NCBI RefSeq assembly: GCF_000092065.1
Contig: NC_009359.1
Location: forward strand, 372,001-436,000
Length of the DNA stretch: 64,000 bases
Source: Ostreococcus lucimarinus CCE9901
Taxonomy: Eukaryota; Chlorophyta; Mamiellophyceae; Mamiellales; Bathycoccaceae
Direction of reading: 5' to 3'
How positions within the stretch are numbered: the first letter of the stretch is position 1; every line of letters begins with the position of its first letter. Under the pieces are notes generated by a model. The model was given only the letters and a program-made list of their open reading frames with translations. It ran no database searches and had not been told where the DNA came from. Made by a program: the position numbers and the translations under genes. Positions 17,802 to 29,987 of this stretch are shown piece by piece.

Positions 17802-20800
17802 CTATTCCATGATGTCGTCGACAGCGCCACCGAAGCGGCCCCACAAACCAGATCGGCGAGCGACGGGCTGTTCGGGCTCTTTCTCAGGTTCATCATCGAG
17901 GACGCTCTCGTCGACGGATTCTCCGGGTGCAAGCGCACGGCTCTCGACGATTATTTCGTTGCCGTCAGAGTCATACTCGACGATTTCAAGAATCTCTTCC
18001 GTCTCTTCAAGGTAACCAGGTTCTTCTTCCTGCTCGCCGTCTTCACTCGGTTCATCTTCAACTTCTGTGTCGTAGGTCGTGGCGATCTCGACGCGCGAGC
18101 CATACCTGCGCTCCATCGATTCTTCCACGTCGTACACGACGGTGGGTTTGGATGTAGGTGAAGGCGCGCTTCGAATCGGTTCTACTGGCTCCGGCTCGGG
18201 TCGCTTTGGAATTTCCGGCATCTCGAACGTTGGCTCGTCGCCCAAGTCAAAGTTCACCGTGGTCGAACCGACGTTCGGATCTGCCATCTTTGGCTCGGGT
18301 CTAGCCATGAGCTTGTCCCGTTCCGATCTCAACTCGTTTAGCTCCGCCAGCTGAGATTTACAGGTTTCGTGACACTCATCGAGAAGCTTCTGCAGTTCTG
18401 CGGTGCCGTCGTCATGCGGCTGTGATTTCGCAAGCACCAATGCCCTCTTAAGCTCCGCGATCTCCACCTTGAGTGTGATTAGGAACTCTTCAGCGCCTTG
18501 AGCGCGTTTGTCATTCATTCTAGCCCAGTTCTCGGCGTACTCGACGGCCTCTTGGCTTGACTTGATCTCGTCTTCCAACGTGGTGACTTCTTCTCGCGTG
18601 GACGCGAGTTCGATTTCAAGGTCGTGAATTTTAGCCCGAGTTGCAGCCGAATCGCCTGTCGCACCAGCGGCTTCGAGCTTCGCGGCCGCAATAGCCTTTA
18701 CAGACTTCTCGCGTTCATCGCTCAATTCATCTTCGAGATCACTGATTCGCTCTTTGAGTGCAGCCAGCTTGCCACGCAAGTCTTCTTCGTACTCAATTCG
18801 CACATTCGAAAGCTCGCTGCGCAACTTCGTAATCTTCGCGTCGCTCGCCTTTTGGATGCGCTGACTTTCAAACATAAGTTCTTCTTGCTCGGCCGCGTAT
18901 TCTTGGACTTGCGCGCGAAGCTTAGCCAATTCAACTTCGGCGTCGTTTAACTGTTCTTGTGTACGTTCGAGCTTCCGCTGAATCAAGTCAGCATTTTGTC
19001 TGGCTTCAATCTGGAAGAAGTTGAACTCCTTCGTGATAAAGTCCTTGGCGACACGCAAACGTTCGAGCTCGGCGAGAGCCTCGTCGAGTTCCTCCTTGAG
19101 AGATACATTTTCGTCGTTCAGCTTCTTGCCTGCGCTGATGAGGTCGGCACTCTTTGAGCTCACTCGTTCGGCTTCAGCGCCGAGCTCATTCTGAGTGCTC
19201 TCGTACTCAGCCTTGAGTTCCTTCACCTGCAACTCAAGACGCTCAATGAGCGTGGTTTGCGAGGTGATCTTTAAATGCAGTTCTTTCTTCACGCGCATAG
19301 TTTCCTCTGAAGCAACATTCGTCGCAGTCATCGCGGCAGTTGCCTCACGTTCTCGCGAGGACAGCTTCTCGCGTAGCGCGTGGACTTCACGTTCTCGCTT
19401 GGTGCGCTCCGTTACGAGTTCTGTTTCAAGATGTTCAACCTTCGTTCTGAGCACGTGAATCTCTCGCAGAAGATCGGGGTCGTTGCTTGATGATGCTTGA
19501 GATTTATCCTTCGCACCTCGCTCGAGCTCGTCCAATCTAAGACGGAGTTTCATCATGTCAGAAACAGCGACGTCACGCGAATCCGTCATTTCAACAAGAT
19601 CGCCCTCGAGATCTTCGATGATTCTCGCATAATCCCGCGCCGCGTTTTCGCGATCCTTGATTTCTTTACCTATGGCGAAACTGTGATCGGAAATGATCTT
19701 TTCAACTGCCGCGGCATGTTTGCGCTCGATCGAGATGATTTCTTGCTCGAGCTCTGAGATGCGCTGTCGCAGCGTTTTCACGAGTTCATCGTTCACACCT
19801 GTATTTTTCCCCTTGACGCGTTCGGCATCACTCAACTGTCGACGCAGCAAATCAAGCTCTTTCTCCAAAAGTTCTTTTTCCGAAACATGCTCGGCGGATT
19901 TCGCTTTGAGCGCGTCCAGCTCAGACTGCAACGAGGGGATGATCGACTGTTTCGCTTTCAGCTCGGCGAGCTTTTCTTGCAAAGCGGCAAGTTTCGTCTC
20001 CAACATCTTTCGTTCCTCATCGGCATTTGCCGACGCAGGCACTTGCTTTCTCAGCTCGTCCAAATCTGCTTGCAAAGTATGAATTGTTCTTGTCGCAACT
20101 TCACCGTGCACCTTTAATTCCGTTTTGAGCGACCCTGCGAAAGAAGAAGCCAGAGACAAAAGTCTCTTGTTACGAACATCACGAATCGTGCATCGTAACA
20201 ACGCCGCCCAGCGTAATTGTGCGCGTTCGGACTTGTTAAGGCCATATTGCTTGCCCTCCATATCTGCAAGTCGCTTCGCTGCAGACGCTGCGTCGGCCAT
20301 CGCTCGAGATTGCAGATCGTTGAAATCTCGCTCGAGTCGCTTAATCTTTTCCTGAGCGGCAGCATTTGCCGACGCAGGCACTTGCTTTCTCAGCTCGTCC
20401 AAATCTGCTTGCAAAGACTGAATTGTTCTTGTCGCAACTTCACCGTGCACCTTTAATTCCGTTTTGAGCGACCCTGCGAAAGAAGAAGCCAGAGACAAAA
20501 GTCTCTTGTTACGAACATCACGAATCGTGCATCGTAACAACGCCGCCCAGCGTAATTGTGCGCGTTCGGACTTGTTAAGGCCATATTGCTTGCCCTCCAT
20601 ATCTGCAAGTCGCTTCGCTGCAGACGCTGCGTCGGCCATCGCTCGAGATTGCAGATCGTTGAAATCTCGCTCGAGTCGCTTAATCTTTTCCTGAGCGGCA
20701 GCTAGGCCAACGCTTTGCTCGCCACCAGTGAGAAGCATCTTCTCCAAATCAGAAATCGTCTCATCTCGCTGCCCGATGATAGCTTGAGACTTTGTCATCT

Positions 20801-23800
20801 CGTACGAAACTCGGATCTTTTCCTTTTCGAGCTGTGAGATCTTCAACTTGAGATTAATAATCTCCTCCTGCAACGTGCGCTCTCGCGCCTCTGAGGACGC
20901 TTCAGATTCAGTGGCACCGGCGAGGCGCTTCTGCATGCCGTCGAGCTTATCCTGTAACGAATGAATGGTGATCTGGGCGGTGTTTCTGTGCGCAACGAGT
21001 TCTCGCAATGTCGCCTTGCTGTGGCCGAGAGCAATATTAAGGAAACGTCGATGGCCTTCCTTCACTTGCAAGATGCGGCACGTCGTGCGCCAACGAAGCG
21101 CGGCACGTTCTGATTTCGTGTGCATCATTGCATCATCGTGCGTTCTCTCCAATGAGACACATCTCTTTCGTAAAACATCCAACTCCTGCTCAAGCCGCTG
21201 AGCGACGCGAGCAGCATCTTCTGCGTCTACAGCAGACTGAGCCTTGAAGTCCTCGTACTGCATTCGCAACTCAGACAACTCGCGACGCGTAGTAATGGCG
21301 TCTCCCGACATCGAAGACTTCGACTTCTCCAACTCTGTTTCATGCTCCAGTAATAGCCTTTCGAGCTCCTCAACTCTTGAATCGCGAAGTCCCAAAGTAC
21401 TAGCGTGACGGAACTTGAGCACAGTGAGTTCCTTCTTCTGAATTTGCACGAGATCGGCAATTTGCTGCTCAAAGTCGGCGTGCGCTTGCTCGGCGCGTTT
21501 CGCAGCGTCAGCGGCTTCAGCGCGCATGCGCTCTCTCAATTCTCCAAGTTGCTGCTCGAAGTTCGCCACCATAAGTTGGTATCGAGATTCAGAATCTTCA
21601 GCATCCGATGCTGCTTTCGCCTTGTGCCGAGCAGACAGACTTTCGAGTAAAGTCTTAAAGTTCGCCTGCGCTTCAAGTTCGCGTTCAGCCGCTTCATCCG
21701 CCGCCGCGCGCAGTTGTTGCTCGAAATCCGCTTGCGATTGCTGCGCGCGTGCTTCAGCGCTGTCAGCATCAGCTTTCATGCGCTTGCGTAAATCCTCGAG
21801 CTGCTTCTCGTACTCTTCCTTCATCTGCAGGAAACGAGCGTGTTCAAACGTTGCATCGGACTTTGACTTATTCTTCAATCGCTCCGCCAAGTCATCGAGC
21901 TGATTTTTGAAATCAACCTGCGCTTGGTGCTCGCGCGCAGCACTTTCATCTGCGTCTATACGTGCGCGTGTGCGAAGATCTTCGATTTGCTTGTCATAGT
22001 CGGATTTCATGCTTTGGGCTCGACTCTTCGCCTTTTCCGCGTCAAGCTTGAGTTGATTCTGGAGGTCGTCCAATTGCGCAACAAGGTTCGCCTTTTCGTC
22101 CTGAAGACGCTGCAACTCCGAAGAAGCGGTGGATTTCGTGGAATCCATCGAGGACTGTGCCTCTTGAAGCAAGAGTTCAAGCTCGGCGACGCGTGCGTCG
22201 CGCACGCGTACAGTCTCGTCGAGATCTTCGAGCGCCTTCAGCTTCGCTTTCACTTCAAGCATCTGGTCATTGAGCGAGCGAATCGTCTTGTCGGACGTCG
22301 CCGCCCAGCTGCGTGCCTCGACGAGCTCGGCGGACGTAAACGATTTTACGAGTGCGACATGACGCTGGTGCAACCTTCGTGCGCGCAAGACGCGGCACAT
22401 CCAGGACCAGCGCAACGACGTTCGTTGAGACAAAGCACGCGCTTCCGCGTCTACGAGAGCCTTTTCAGCGGCTGCAAGTTGCGAGCGGAGAGCATCACCG
22501 TCATTTGAAGCCGCGCTGGTCTTCAATGATAACCCTTCCAACTCGGCCCGCAGCGTCTCAATTGTGCTCGCCAACGTCAACTTTTCTTCGGAGGAAACTT
22601 TCAGTAACTCCTTCAGATCGCTAACAGACTTCTGAAGCGCGGTTATATCATCAGCCGCTCGACTGTTTTCACCCTTCGCCGCTTGCAAAGCAATTTTATA
22701 ACCATTGACATCTTTTTCGAGTTCAATGATTCGCGCGACTCGCTTTGCTTCTTCATCCGCGCTCCATTGTGCTTGGAGAGTTTCAATTTGGCTTCGCGAC
22801 TCGGCGAGCTCGCGGCGTAAAGTGATGACGTCCCCGGTAGAAGTAGACTTCAACGCCTCCCAATCGTTCTGTGATTCAAGTAACAGAGCCTCGAGTTCGT
22901 GAATGCGTTTGTCACGAAGTCCCATAGCACTCGCTTGACGGAACTTGACAACCGCAGAATCCTTCTTGTGAACTTCAGCGAGATCAGCCAGTTGTTGCTC
23001 GAAATCCGCTTGCGATTGCTGCGCGCGTGCTTCAGCGCTGTCAGCATCAGCTTTCATGCGCTTGCGTAAATCCTCGAGCTGCTTCTCGTACTCTTCCTTC
23101 ATCTGCAGGAAACGAGCGTGTTCAAACGTTGCATCGGACTTTGACTTATTCTTCAATCGCTCCGCCAAGTCATCGAGCTGATTTTTGAAATCAACCTGCG
23201 CTTGGTGCTCGCGCGCAGCACTTTCATCTGCGTCTATACGTGCGCGTGTGCGAAGATCTTCGATTTGCTTGTCATAGTCGGATTTCATGCTTTGGGCTCG
23301 ACTCTTCGCCTTTTCCGCGTCAAGCTTGAGTTGATTCTGGAGGTCGTCCAATTGCGCAACAAGGTTCGCCTTTTCGTCCTGAAGACGCTGCAACTCCGAA
23401 GAAGCGGTGGATTTCGTGGAATCCATCGAGGACTGTGCCTCTTGAAGCAAGAGTTCAAGCTCGGCGACGCGTGCGTCGCGCACGCGTACAGTCTCGTCGA
23501 GATCTTCGAGCGCCTTCAGCTTCGCTTTCACTTCAAGCATCTGGTCATTGAGCGAGCGAATCGTCTTGTCGGACGTCGCCGCCCAGCTGCGTGCCTCGAC
23601 GAGCTCGGCGGACGTAAACGATTTTACGAGTGCGACATGACGCTGGTGCAACCTTCGTGCGCGCAAGACGCGGCACATCCAGGACCAATGCAAAGCTGCG
23701 CGCTCTGACTTGGCTTGCACGAGCGCCTTTGCGCGCGTCGTGTTGGATTCGTCGAGCTGCTCGCGAAGAATTCTGAGCTCGCCGTGCAAGCGCGAGACTT

Positions 23801-26800
23801 GACCGGAGGATGAGCTCCTCGCTGACTCAAGTGAAGTTTCATATTCACTTATAGCGGTCTCCAGACGCTGGCGTTCGAGCTCAAGTTCATTGATACGGGC
23901 TTCCTTCTCCTCAATTTCATCCTTGTGCGTGTGACGCGCAGCAGTGAGAAGTTTTTCGTGCTCGTCGATGGAAGCTTCGAGGCGCTTGACGAGCGCTTCC
24001 AATTCAGTAATACGGCGCTGATCGACGTCCTTCTTCTTCAACGATTCAAATTTCGCGCGCAATTTTTCAACCTCGGACTTGTTCTTTTCATCCGTCTTTC
24101 GAGCTGACCTATTGGCATTGTCGAGTTTTTTCTCGAGATCACGTATCGTTTCTCGCAAGGCATCCGCTTCTCTTCTGGAAACCTTCACAGCTTCGTCATA
24201 CCGCTTTTTCGAATCCTTGTCCAGCGTGTCGAGATCCCTGTTCAGTTGCTTCGCGAGTTTACCACTCTCGGAGAGTTTCTCCTCCAAATCTTTGACTTTC
24301 ATCCGCGCTTGCGACTCATCCGAAGCCATCTTACCCTTTAACGTAGTGATTTCGTCTTGATGCGCTTCTTCCTTCTTCGCGGCGTCGTCAGCGCGTTGCT
24401 TCAGTTTGGCGTTGGATTCATTCAACGACGTAATCGTGCGCTGAGTGAACTCTACGTAGAGTTTATGATCAGCTCTCATGCCACGAGTGAAGTCCTTTGA
24501 GGTATCGAAGAACCTGTCATGACGATCTCGCTGTTTGACATTCGTAAGGAGTAGTCTCCATCTTGCCGCCGCGAGCTTCGCGGATGATGTCTCCTGGAGC
24601 CCGGCATAAAGTGAACTCGTTTCGTCGAGGCGGTTACGGAGCGTCGCGCACTCCGATCTCAATCGCGACTCTTCTGAGGAGAGTCGCGCTTTTGTTGATT
24701 CCGCGCTCGACTGGAGTTCTTTCATGCCATCCTCCAAGGAGGCGATGAGCTGTTGAAGCTCCTCAATTCGAGCTTCCGACGCCTTCTTTATCCCCAGATT
24801 CTTTGCGACTTCATTTTCGAGTTGCTTCTTAAGATTACGAATTTCGTCGTTCAGAGAGTTGATCGTTCGCTCGCTTTGCTTTTCAATTGAGGCCCGATTC
24901 TTTTCCGCTTCTTCAAACTGCTTCTTCATGACGTTCAAATTGTCATCGCGTCGCTTTCGCAACATCTTGAGCTCTTCGTCAACCTTTGATTTGCTCTTTT
25001 TACTTCCTTCCAGGTCATTCTTTAGCGCCGCAACCGTGTCACCGAGCGAACGAACCGTCTTTGTCGATGCCTCCGCGTGAAGACGGTATTCAGTCCTCAT
25101 CGACTTGACAAAGTCGCGAGCTGTGTGCGTAAATCGGATGCCACGATTTCTTAGACGAAGCTCGTTGGCCAACATCGACCAGCGAATACGGACACGATCC
25201 CTCTTCGAGGCTACGTGAGCTTCCGCTTCCGCTTTCCACGCGTCTCGGATGTCTTTGATTTCCTGCTCGAGGGAGCGAGAATATGCCGTCTTCGTTTCGT
25301 GTAACGAGTTCTGATAACTTTCGACCATACCTTCGAGCACCCCAATGCGCTCGTCGCGCGCCTTCATAGCGCCGTCGGTCTGGAACATTTCGCCTTGCAT
25401 CTGTTCGATTTGCGTCTCAAATTGCTTGGATTGCTTATGCATTTCCTTCAGGTCCGTCTTCGACTTTGCTATAGTACCTTCGAGCGACTTGTTCTTGCTT
25501 ACCATATCAGCGAGCTCCTTCTTTAGCGCTGCTATTGTGTCACCAAGCGAGCGAACTGTTTTTGTCGTGCCCTCGGCGTGAAGCCGATATTCAGTCTTCA
25601 TTGACTTGGCAAAGTCCTTTGAAGTATTCAGGAATCGAAGGTGTCGCTTACGCGTGCGAAGGAGCGAGCACAATGCAGTCCAGCGGCTCGTCGCGAGTTC
25701 ACTCTGCAAGACATCGATACGCTCTCGCAAAGTTGAAATTTCGCCTTCAAGTTCACGGGAATACCGCGTTTTTGTTTCGTGCAGAGATTCCTGATACTCA
25801 CTCACCATCTTTTCAAGCGCTTGAATACGATTATCGCGGGCGGCCAACGCAAGTTCATTATTGAATTTGAATGCGTCACTCTCACGGACTTCGTTCTTCA
25901 ATGCTGCCGCAAACTGTTTCGAATTCTGGAAGAATCGATTATGCCGAGCCTTGAATGTAAGGAAGCGCGCAAAGTGAGACCAACGAAGCGTGGCCAGCTT
26001 CGATCGATGCTCGCTGTCGCCTTCTGCAAGACGCTTTTCTAACTCGACAACACTTTCCGCCAGCGATTCTTTACTTGCCATCATATCGCTGAGGTCCTTT
26101 TCAAGCCTTTTGATCGTCTTGTCACTCTCACGGACTTCGTTCTTCAATGCTGCCGCAAACTGTTTCGAATTCTGGAAGAATCGATTATGCCGAGCCTTGA
26201 ATGTAAGGAAGCGCGCAAAGTGAGACCAACGAAGCGTGGCCAGCTTCGATCGATGCTCGCTGTCGCCTTCTGCAAGACGCTTTTCTAACTCGACAACACT
26301 TTCCGCCAGCGATTCTTTACTTGCCATCATATCGCTGAGGTCCTTTTCAAGCCTTTTGATCGTCTTGTCAAGGGACCGTATCGTTGCCGTCGCCGCGGCA
26401 GCGTGCTGCCTATATTCCTCCTTCATGGATCTGGAGAAGTCCTTTGAAACAGCGTAAAATCTGGCGTGCTTTTGAATGATTCGTGATTTGCTATACATCG
26501 CGGCCCATCGCAATCTTGCCCGTTCACTCCTTCCGTTCGCGATCGCTGAAGCGTGCGCAGCCTGTTCCGAGGTCAGCCTGCTTTGAAGGCGTGCAACTTC
26601 GCCCTCGAGGTCGCGGGAATACCTCGTCTTTGTTTCGTGCAATGAGGATTGATACTCCTGCAACATTCCTTCGAGGGTCACAATGCGCTTGTCTCGAACA
26701 TCCAAGCATTCCGCGTGATCTCCCCTGAGCTTCGCAATAATCGCTCGCAGTTCATCATTGCGCTTCGTGAGTTCGGCGTTTGTTGCTTCGGCTTTGTCTT

Positions 26801-29670
26801 GCAGAGACAAATATCTTCTGTTGATCGATTCTGTACCTTTCACGGCTGAATCCAGTGAACTACGCAACGTGTCGTTCGCTTGAGCCATGTCTCGCTCTCT
26901 GGTCGCCGAGAATTCTGCATTGACGTTGTACTGATGCTTGAGAACGCTCAATTCGTCAGCAAGTGCCAGTAATTCAGACTTAGCACTGTCGCGCGATGCC
27001 GTCATGTTAAGCAAATCATTCTGCAAAAATTCAACCTTTTGCTGCCATTCCTTGACGTTCGCTGCGTGACTTCCGCGAAGTTGTCTATCCCTGGCGTCGC
27101 TCTCACTCGTCTTAAAATCAAGCTGAAGTCTGAGTTCGGCGATTTGAGCCTGAAGCTGCTGCGCGCTCACATCAGCGGCGCGCGTCTCCACTGGCCGCAT
27201 CGATTCGACATGTTGAATCTTGATGTGCTTCTCTTCAAGAATCTGGCAGCGCTGCGTAACCTCACGAATCGATTTGGTAACTGAGACCTTGTGCTGCTCG
27301 GCCATCAAAGTCGACTTGGTGGATTCGGATACCGCAACTTCAAGCTGCTTGCTCTTAATATCGAGCCTGCTCAGATCCACGGATTGCGTGTTGATGATGT
27401 TGTAGGCTTCACGCAGCTTAGCGGCCTCGTTCTGCTTCACCAATGTGAATTCCTTGTCCTTTTCGCGCAGAAGTCGTCTGTACTTGGCGACATCTTCTTC
27501 ATTCTTCGCACGCAACTGCTTACACTGCTTCTCAAGCTGAGCCATTTTCAATTGATCCGCCTCGCTCATCGACGGCACCGCGGCTGTCTCGCCATCGGTT
27601 GCACGTACCGGATATTTTTTGGCAATTTCGTTCTCAAGCGCTTGAACTCGTCGCTGATCCTTCTCACGAAGCTCGCAGACAGTCTTCAATTCAGTCTCTG
27701 TGTTAGTGAGCTTTACGAGTAGAGCGTCGTACGCGTTCTTGAGGCTTGTTCCGCGAATGGACGCGCGCCATTTTGCAACACCGAGCGCGGCGCGACGGTC
27801 GGATAACTCGGCTGTTCTCGACTCGAGTTCGCGTTCAATGCCCGTGATTTGATCGCTAAGACTATCGATCTTCTCGTCTCGGCTACGAAGGTCACGAATG
27901 TACGACGCGTGATCCGTTTTCAATTCGAGGATTTCTGCATCTTTACTCTTTAGTGACGATTCGAGCAACCCCAAAGAGTCCGCAGCGGCTTGCTTCTGAC
28001 TCTCCATCGACGCTTGTGCGGATTTGAATGCCTCAGTGCTGGAGTGTTTCAACTCTTGGAGCGCAGCCTCACCGTCGGAGATCTGCTGTCGCAGTTGCGC
28101 AATGATAGTATTCGACTTGATGACGTGCGCGCTGTGCGCCTGTTGAGCCGCCGAGTGATCAGCGTCGAGTTTCTCCGACGCATCTCGAAGAGTCGCGATT
28201 TCCTTACGTAACTCATCGATCAACGCGGCGTTTCGCTCGTTGTCGCGGCTTTGTAACTCCTCTTTTGACTTGAGCTGCACTTGAGACTCAACTTCATCCT
28301 TCCGTAACTTTTCTATGGTGTCCAAATACTCAAGCATGCGCGTCTTGAGCGCAAAGTTTTGCATTCGCGAAGTTAAGTGCGCGAACGTCAATCCGGTTCT
28401 CCGCTCGATCAACGTTCGTTCAACGTCCGGCACACCCTGATTGGAATTGTAGTGAAGTGTGTGACGGTCGCTTGTCATCAAGTCACGGATTTTCGCACGG
28501 CAAACTTGAAGTTCTTCCTCTATCAAATGCTTGCGGCCTCGGACACTTTCTTCGCGCGATTCCGCTTTGGACAAGAGACGCATCAGTCGCGAAATCTCGG
28601 CGCGTAGATTCGTCCGATCCGTGTCAAACTTAGTGCGATCTCGCTTGCGCGACTTTTCACTCTGCGTGATCTTCGTGCGAATAATGGTCGTCTCGCGTAC
28701 GTGCGACTCAATGCTCTCCTTCAACTTGCGCTCAATCACCGTCGTCGTGCTCTGCGACTGCTCCAACTCCTTCGTTAGAAGCTTGATTTCTGAGGTGAGC
28801 TTCTTCGAAGTGGTTTGAAGTTCTTTCGTCGCGCTGTCGCGCTCGCCCGTCACAGCGTTGATCCGCACTCTTAAAGCATTGAGTTCATCCTTCAGGCGAT
28901 CGACTTCTTCGGACTTGCCATCGAGGCTCTTCTTGAGAGCAGCGTTTTCGATTTCAAGTTTGTGTTTGTCATCTTCCAACTTCGCGAAGGCCTCGTTGGT
29001 TGATATAGAGATGTTAATCGACGACTTGATGTCATACGAGCTCTTTAACTCGATTTCAAGCTTCGAAATGCGCTCCTGCGCGTTCGCGTTGATTTTCTCG
29101 AGCTCGATGATGTCCTTCTTCAACTTGGCGTTCAAGTCGTCGAGTTGATCGCGCTTGCGGCGTTCGTCGAGCGCATTTTGCTTAGTCACTCGATTCGCGG
29201 CCTCAATAGCAGCCTCGAGAGAGCGCTTTGCCTTTACTCGATCCTTCTCCGCGTTTGCAGTCAGTTCTTGAATCTTCTTTTCCATATGTGCCTTGAGGTC
29301 GTTCAACTCTTGCTCGAGCGCGGCCTTCGCCGAACGCTCCTCGCCGAGCCAGCGCGTGTGCTCCTCGAGCGCGGCTTCTGCGGTCGCGCGTCGCTTGTGA
29401 CAGTCGCCACAATCATTGCGCTCTGCACGAAGCGCTTCTTCTGCACGTAACGCTCGAACGCGCCAACTATCATCGACAGTCTTGACTCCGCCGTCTGTGC
29501 CTCGCCATGCTTCGAGCAGGGCAAGCGGTTCAACACGAAAACTCACCCCCATGGGGTTATCGACGCGTTTAATGAGCGGACTCGTGCTCAACTCGGGTTC
29601 ATCGTGCACGTCAGACCCATTCGTTAACCCATCCAACAGTCGAGAGATGGCGCTTGCGGAATCTTCTTTT

Positions 29671-29711
<41 letters not shown>

Positions 29712-29987
29712 TGCCTTGGGCTTGGGCTTCTCTCTCTTCGGCCTTGGCGACGGCGAGCGCCTCTCTCTCGCCTCGCGCGGCCGATTTATGAAATCATCCC
29801 GACTTTGTCTGGTATCGACCCCCAAAAGCATCCCTTTGAAGAAATTCACTGATTTCCCGTTCGCCTCCCCGTTCTTGGCCCCCGTCCTCGTCTTACCGTC
29901 CGTCGGCGGAAGTTCGCACCCTTCGCCGCCGAATCGGCACTCTGCGCGCGCGCGAGCGATCATCGCACCATCGTCAATCATCGTCAA
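17802..29987 (-). CDS. Giant 4061-residue coiled-coil protein with repeated Arg-Trp modules
   Basis: A single 12.2-kb frame. Residues 1-110 are basic and end in twelve prolines; residues ~200-3800 are almost continuous heptad-type coiled coil; the last 200 residues are acidic/proline-rich and end in a conserved-looking WGRFGGAVDDIME. In the middle (DNA 20.05-26.53 kb) a ~55-residue module recurs 11 times: an RW or KW pair, a basic helix with R-H-x-R-F, S-K-x-F, an ExR/H segment and T-I-x-S-L leading back to coiled coil. Three stretches are recent in-frame duplications (see repeats). GC content looks lower than in neighbouring genes. I do not recognise the family; a structural, golgin-like or cytoskeletal scaffold role is only a guess from the coiled coil. 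No signal peptide or membrane span is seen. Confidence 0.85.
20023..20700. repeat. 339-bp in-frame tandem duplication
   Basis: Two adjacent copies, 20023-20361 and 20362-20700, inside the giant coiled-coil gene. The only difference seen by eye is two bases in the word following TTGCAAAG (TA versus AC). 339 bp is 113 codons, so the frame is kept and one whole Arg-Trp module plus coiled coil is duplicated. Confidence 0.93.
21711..22407. repeat. 697-bp direct repeat, copy 1
   Basis: Matches 22989-23685 with an offset of 1278 bp (426 codons). No mismatch was found on reading both copies through. The flanks diverge abruptly on both sides. It encodes one Arg-Trp module and the coiled coil that follows. 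Confidence 0.93.
22989..23685. repeat. 697-bp direct repeat, copy 2
   Basis: Second copy of 21711-22407. Between the copies lies a diverged but related segment, so the repeat is not a simple tandem unit; unequal exchange or gene conversion between older repeats is inferred. Confidence 0.93.
25875..26370. repeat. 246-bp in-frame tandem duplication
   Basis: Two copies with an offset of 246 bp (82 codons), about 25875-26120 and 26121-26366 plus a few shared bases. They carry the FLTFKARHNRFFQNSKQF form of the Arg-Trp module and the segment SDMMASKESLAESVVELEKR. They appear identical by eye. Confidence 0.92.
29674..29710. repeat. (GGC)12 trinucleotide microsatellite encoding polyproline
   Basis: A run of twelve GGC units on the plus strand, read as CCG/GCC on the coding strand and giving twelve consecutive prolines near residue 100 of the giant coiled-coil protein. 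Length polymorphism between strains is expected. Confidence 0.9.

Noticed and set aside
19981-26370. CRISPR-like or satellite interpretation of the repeats
   Set aside because: The repeats are long, in frame, of unequal spacing and lie inside one coding sequence.
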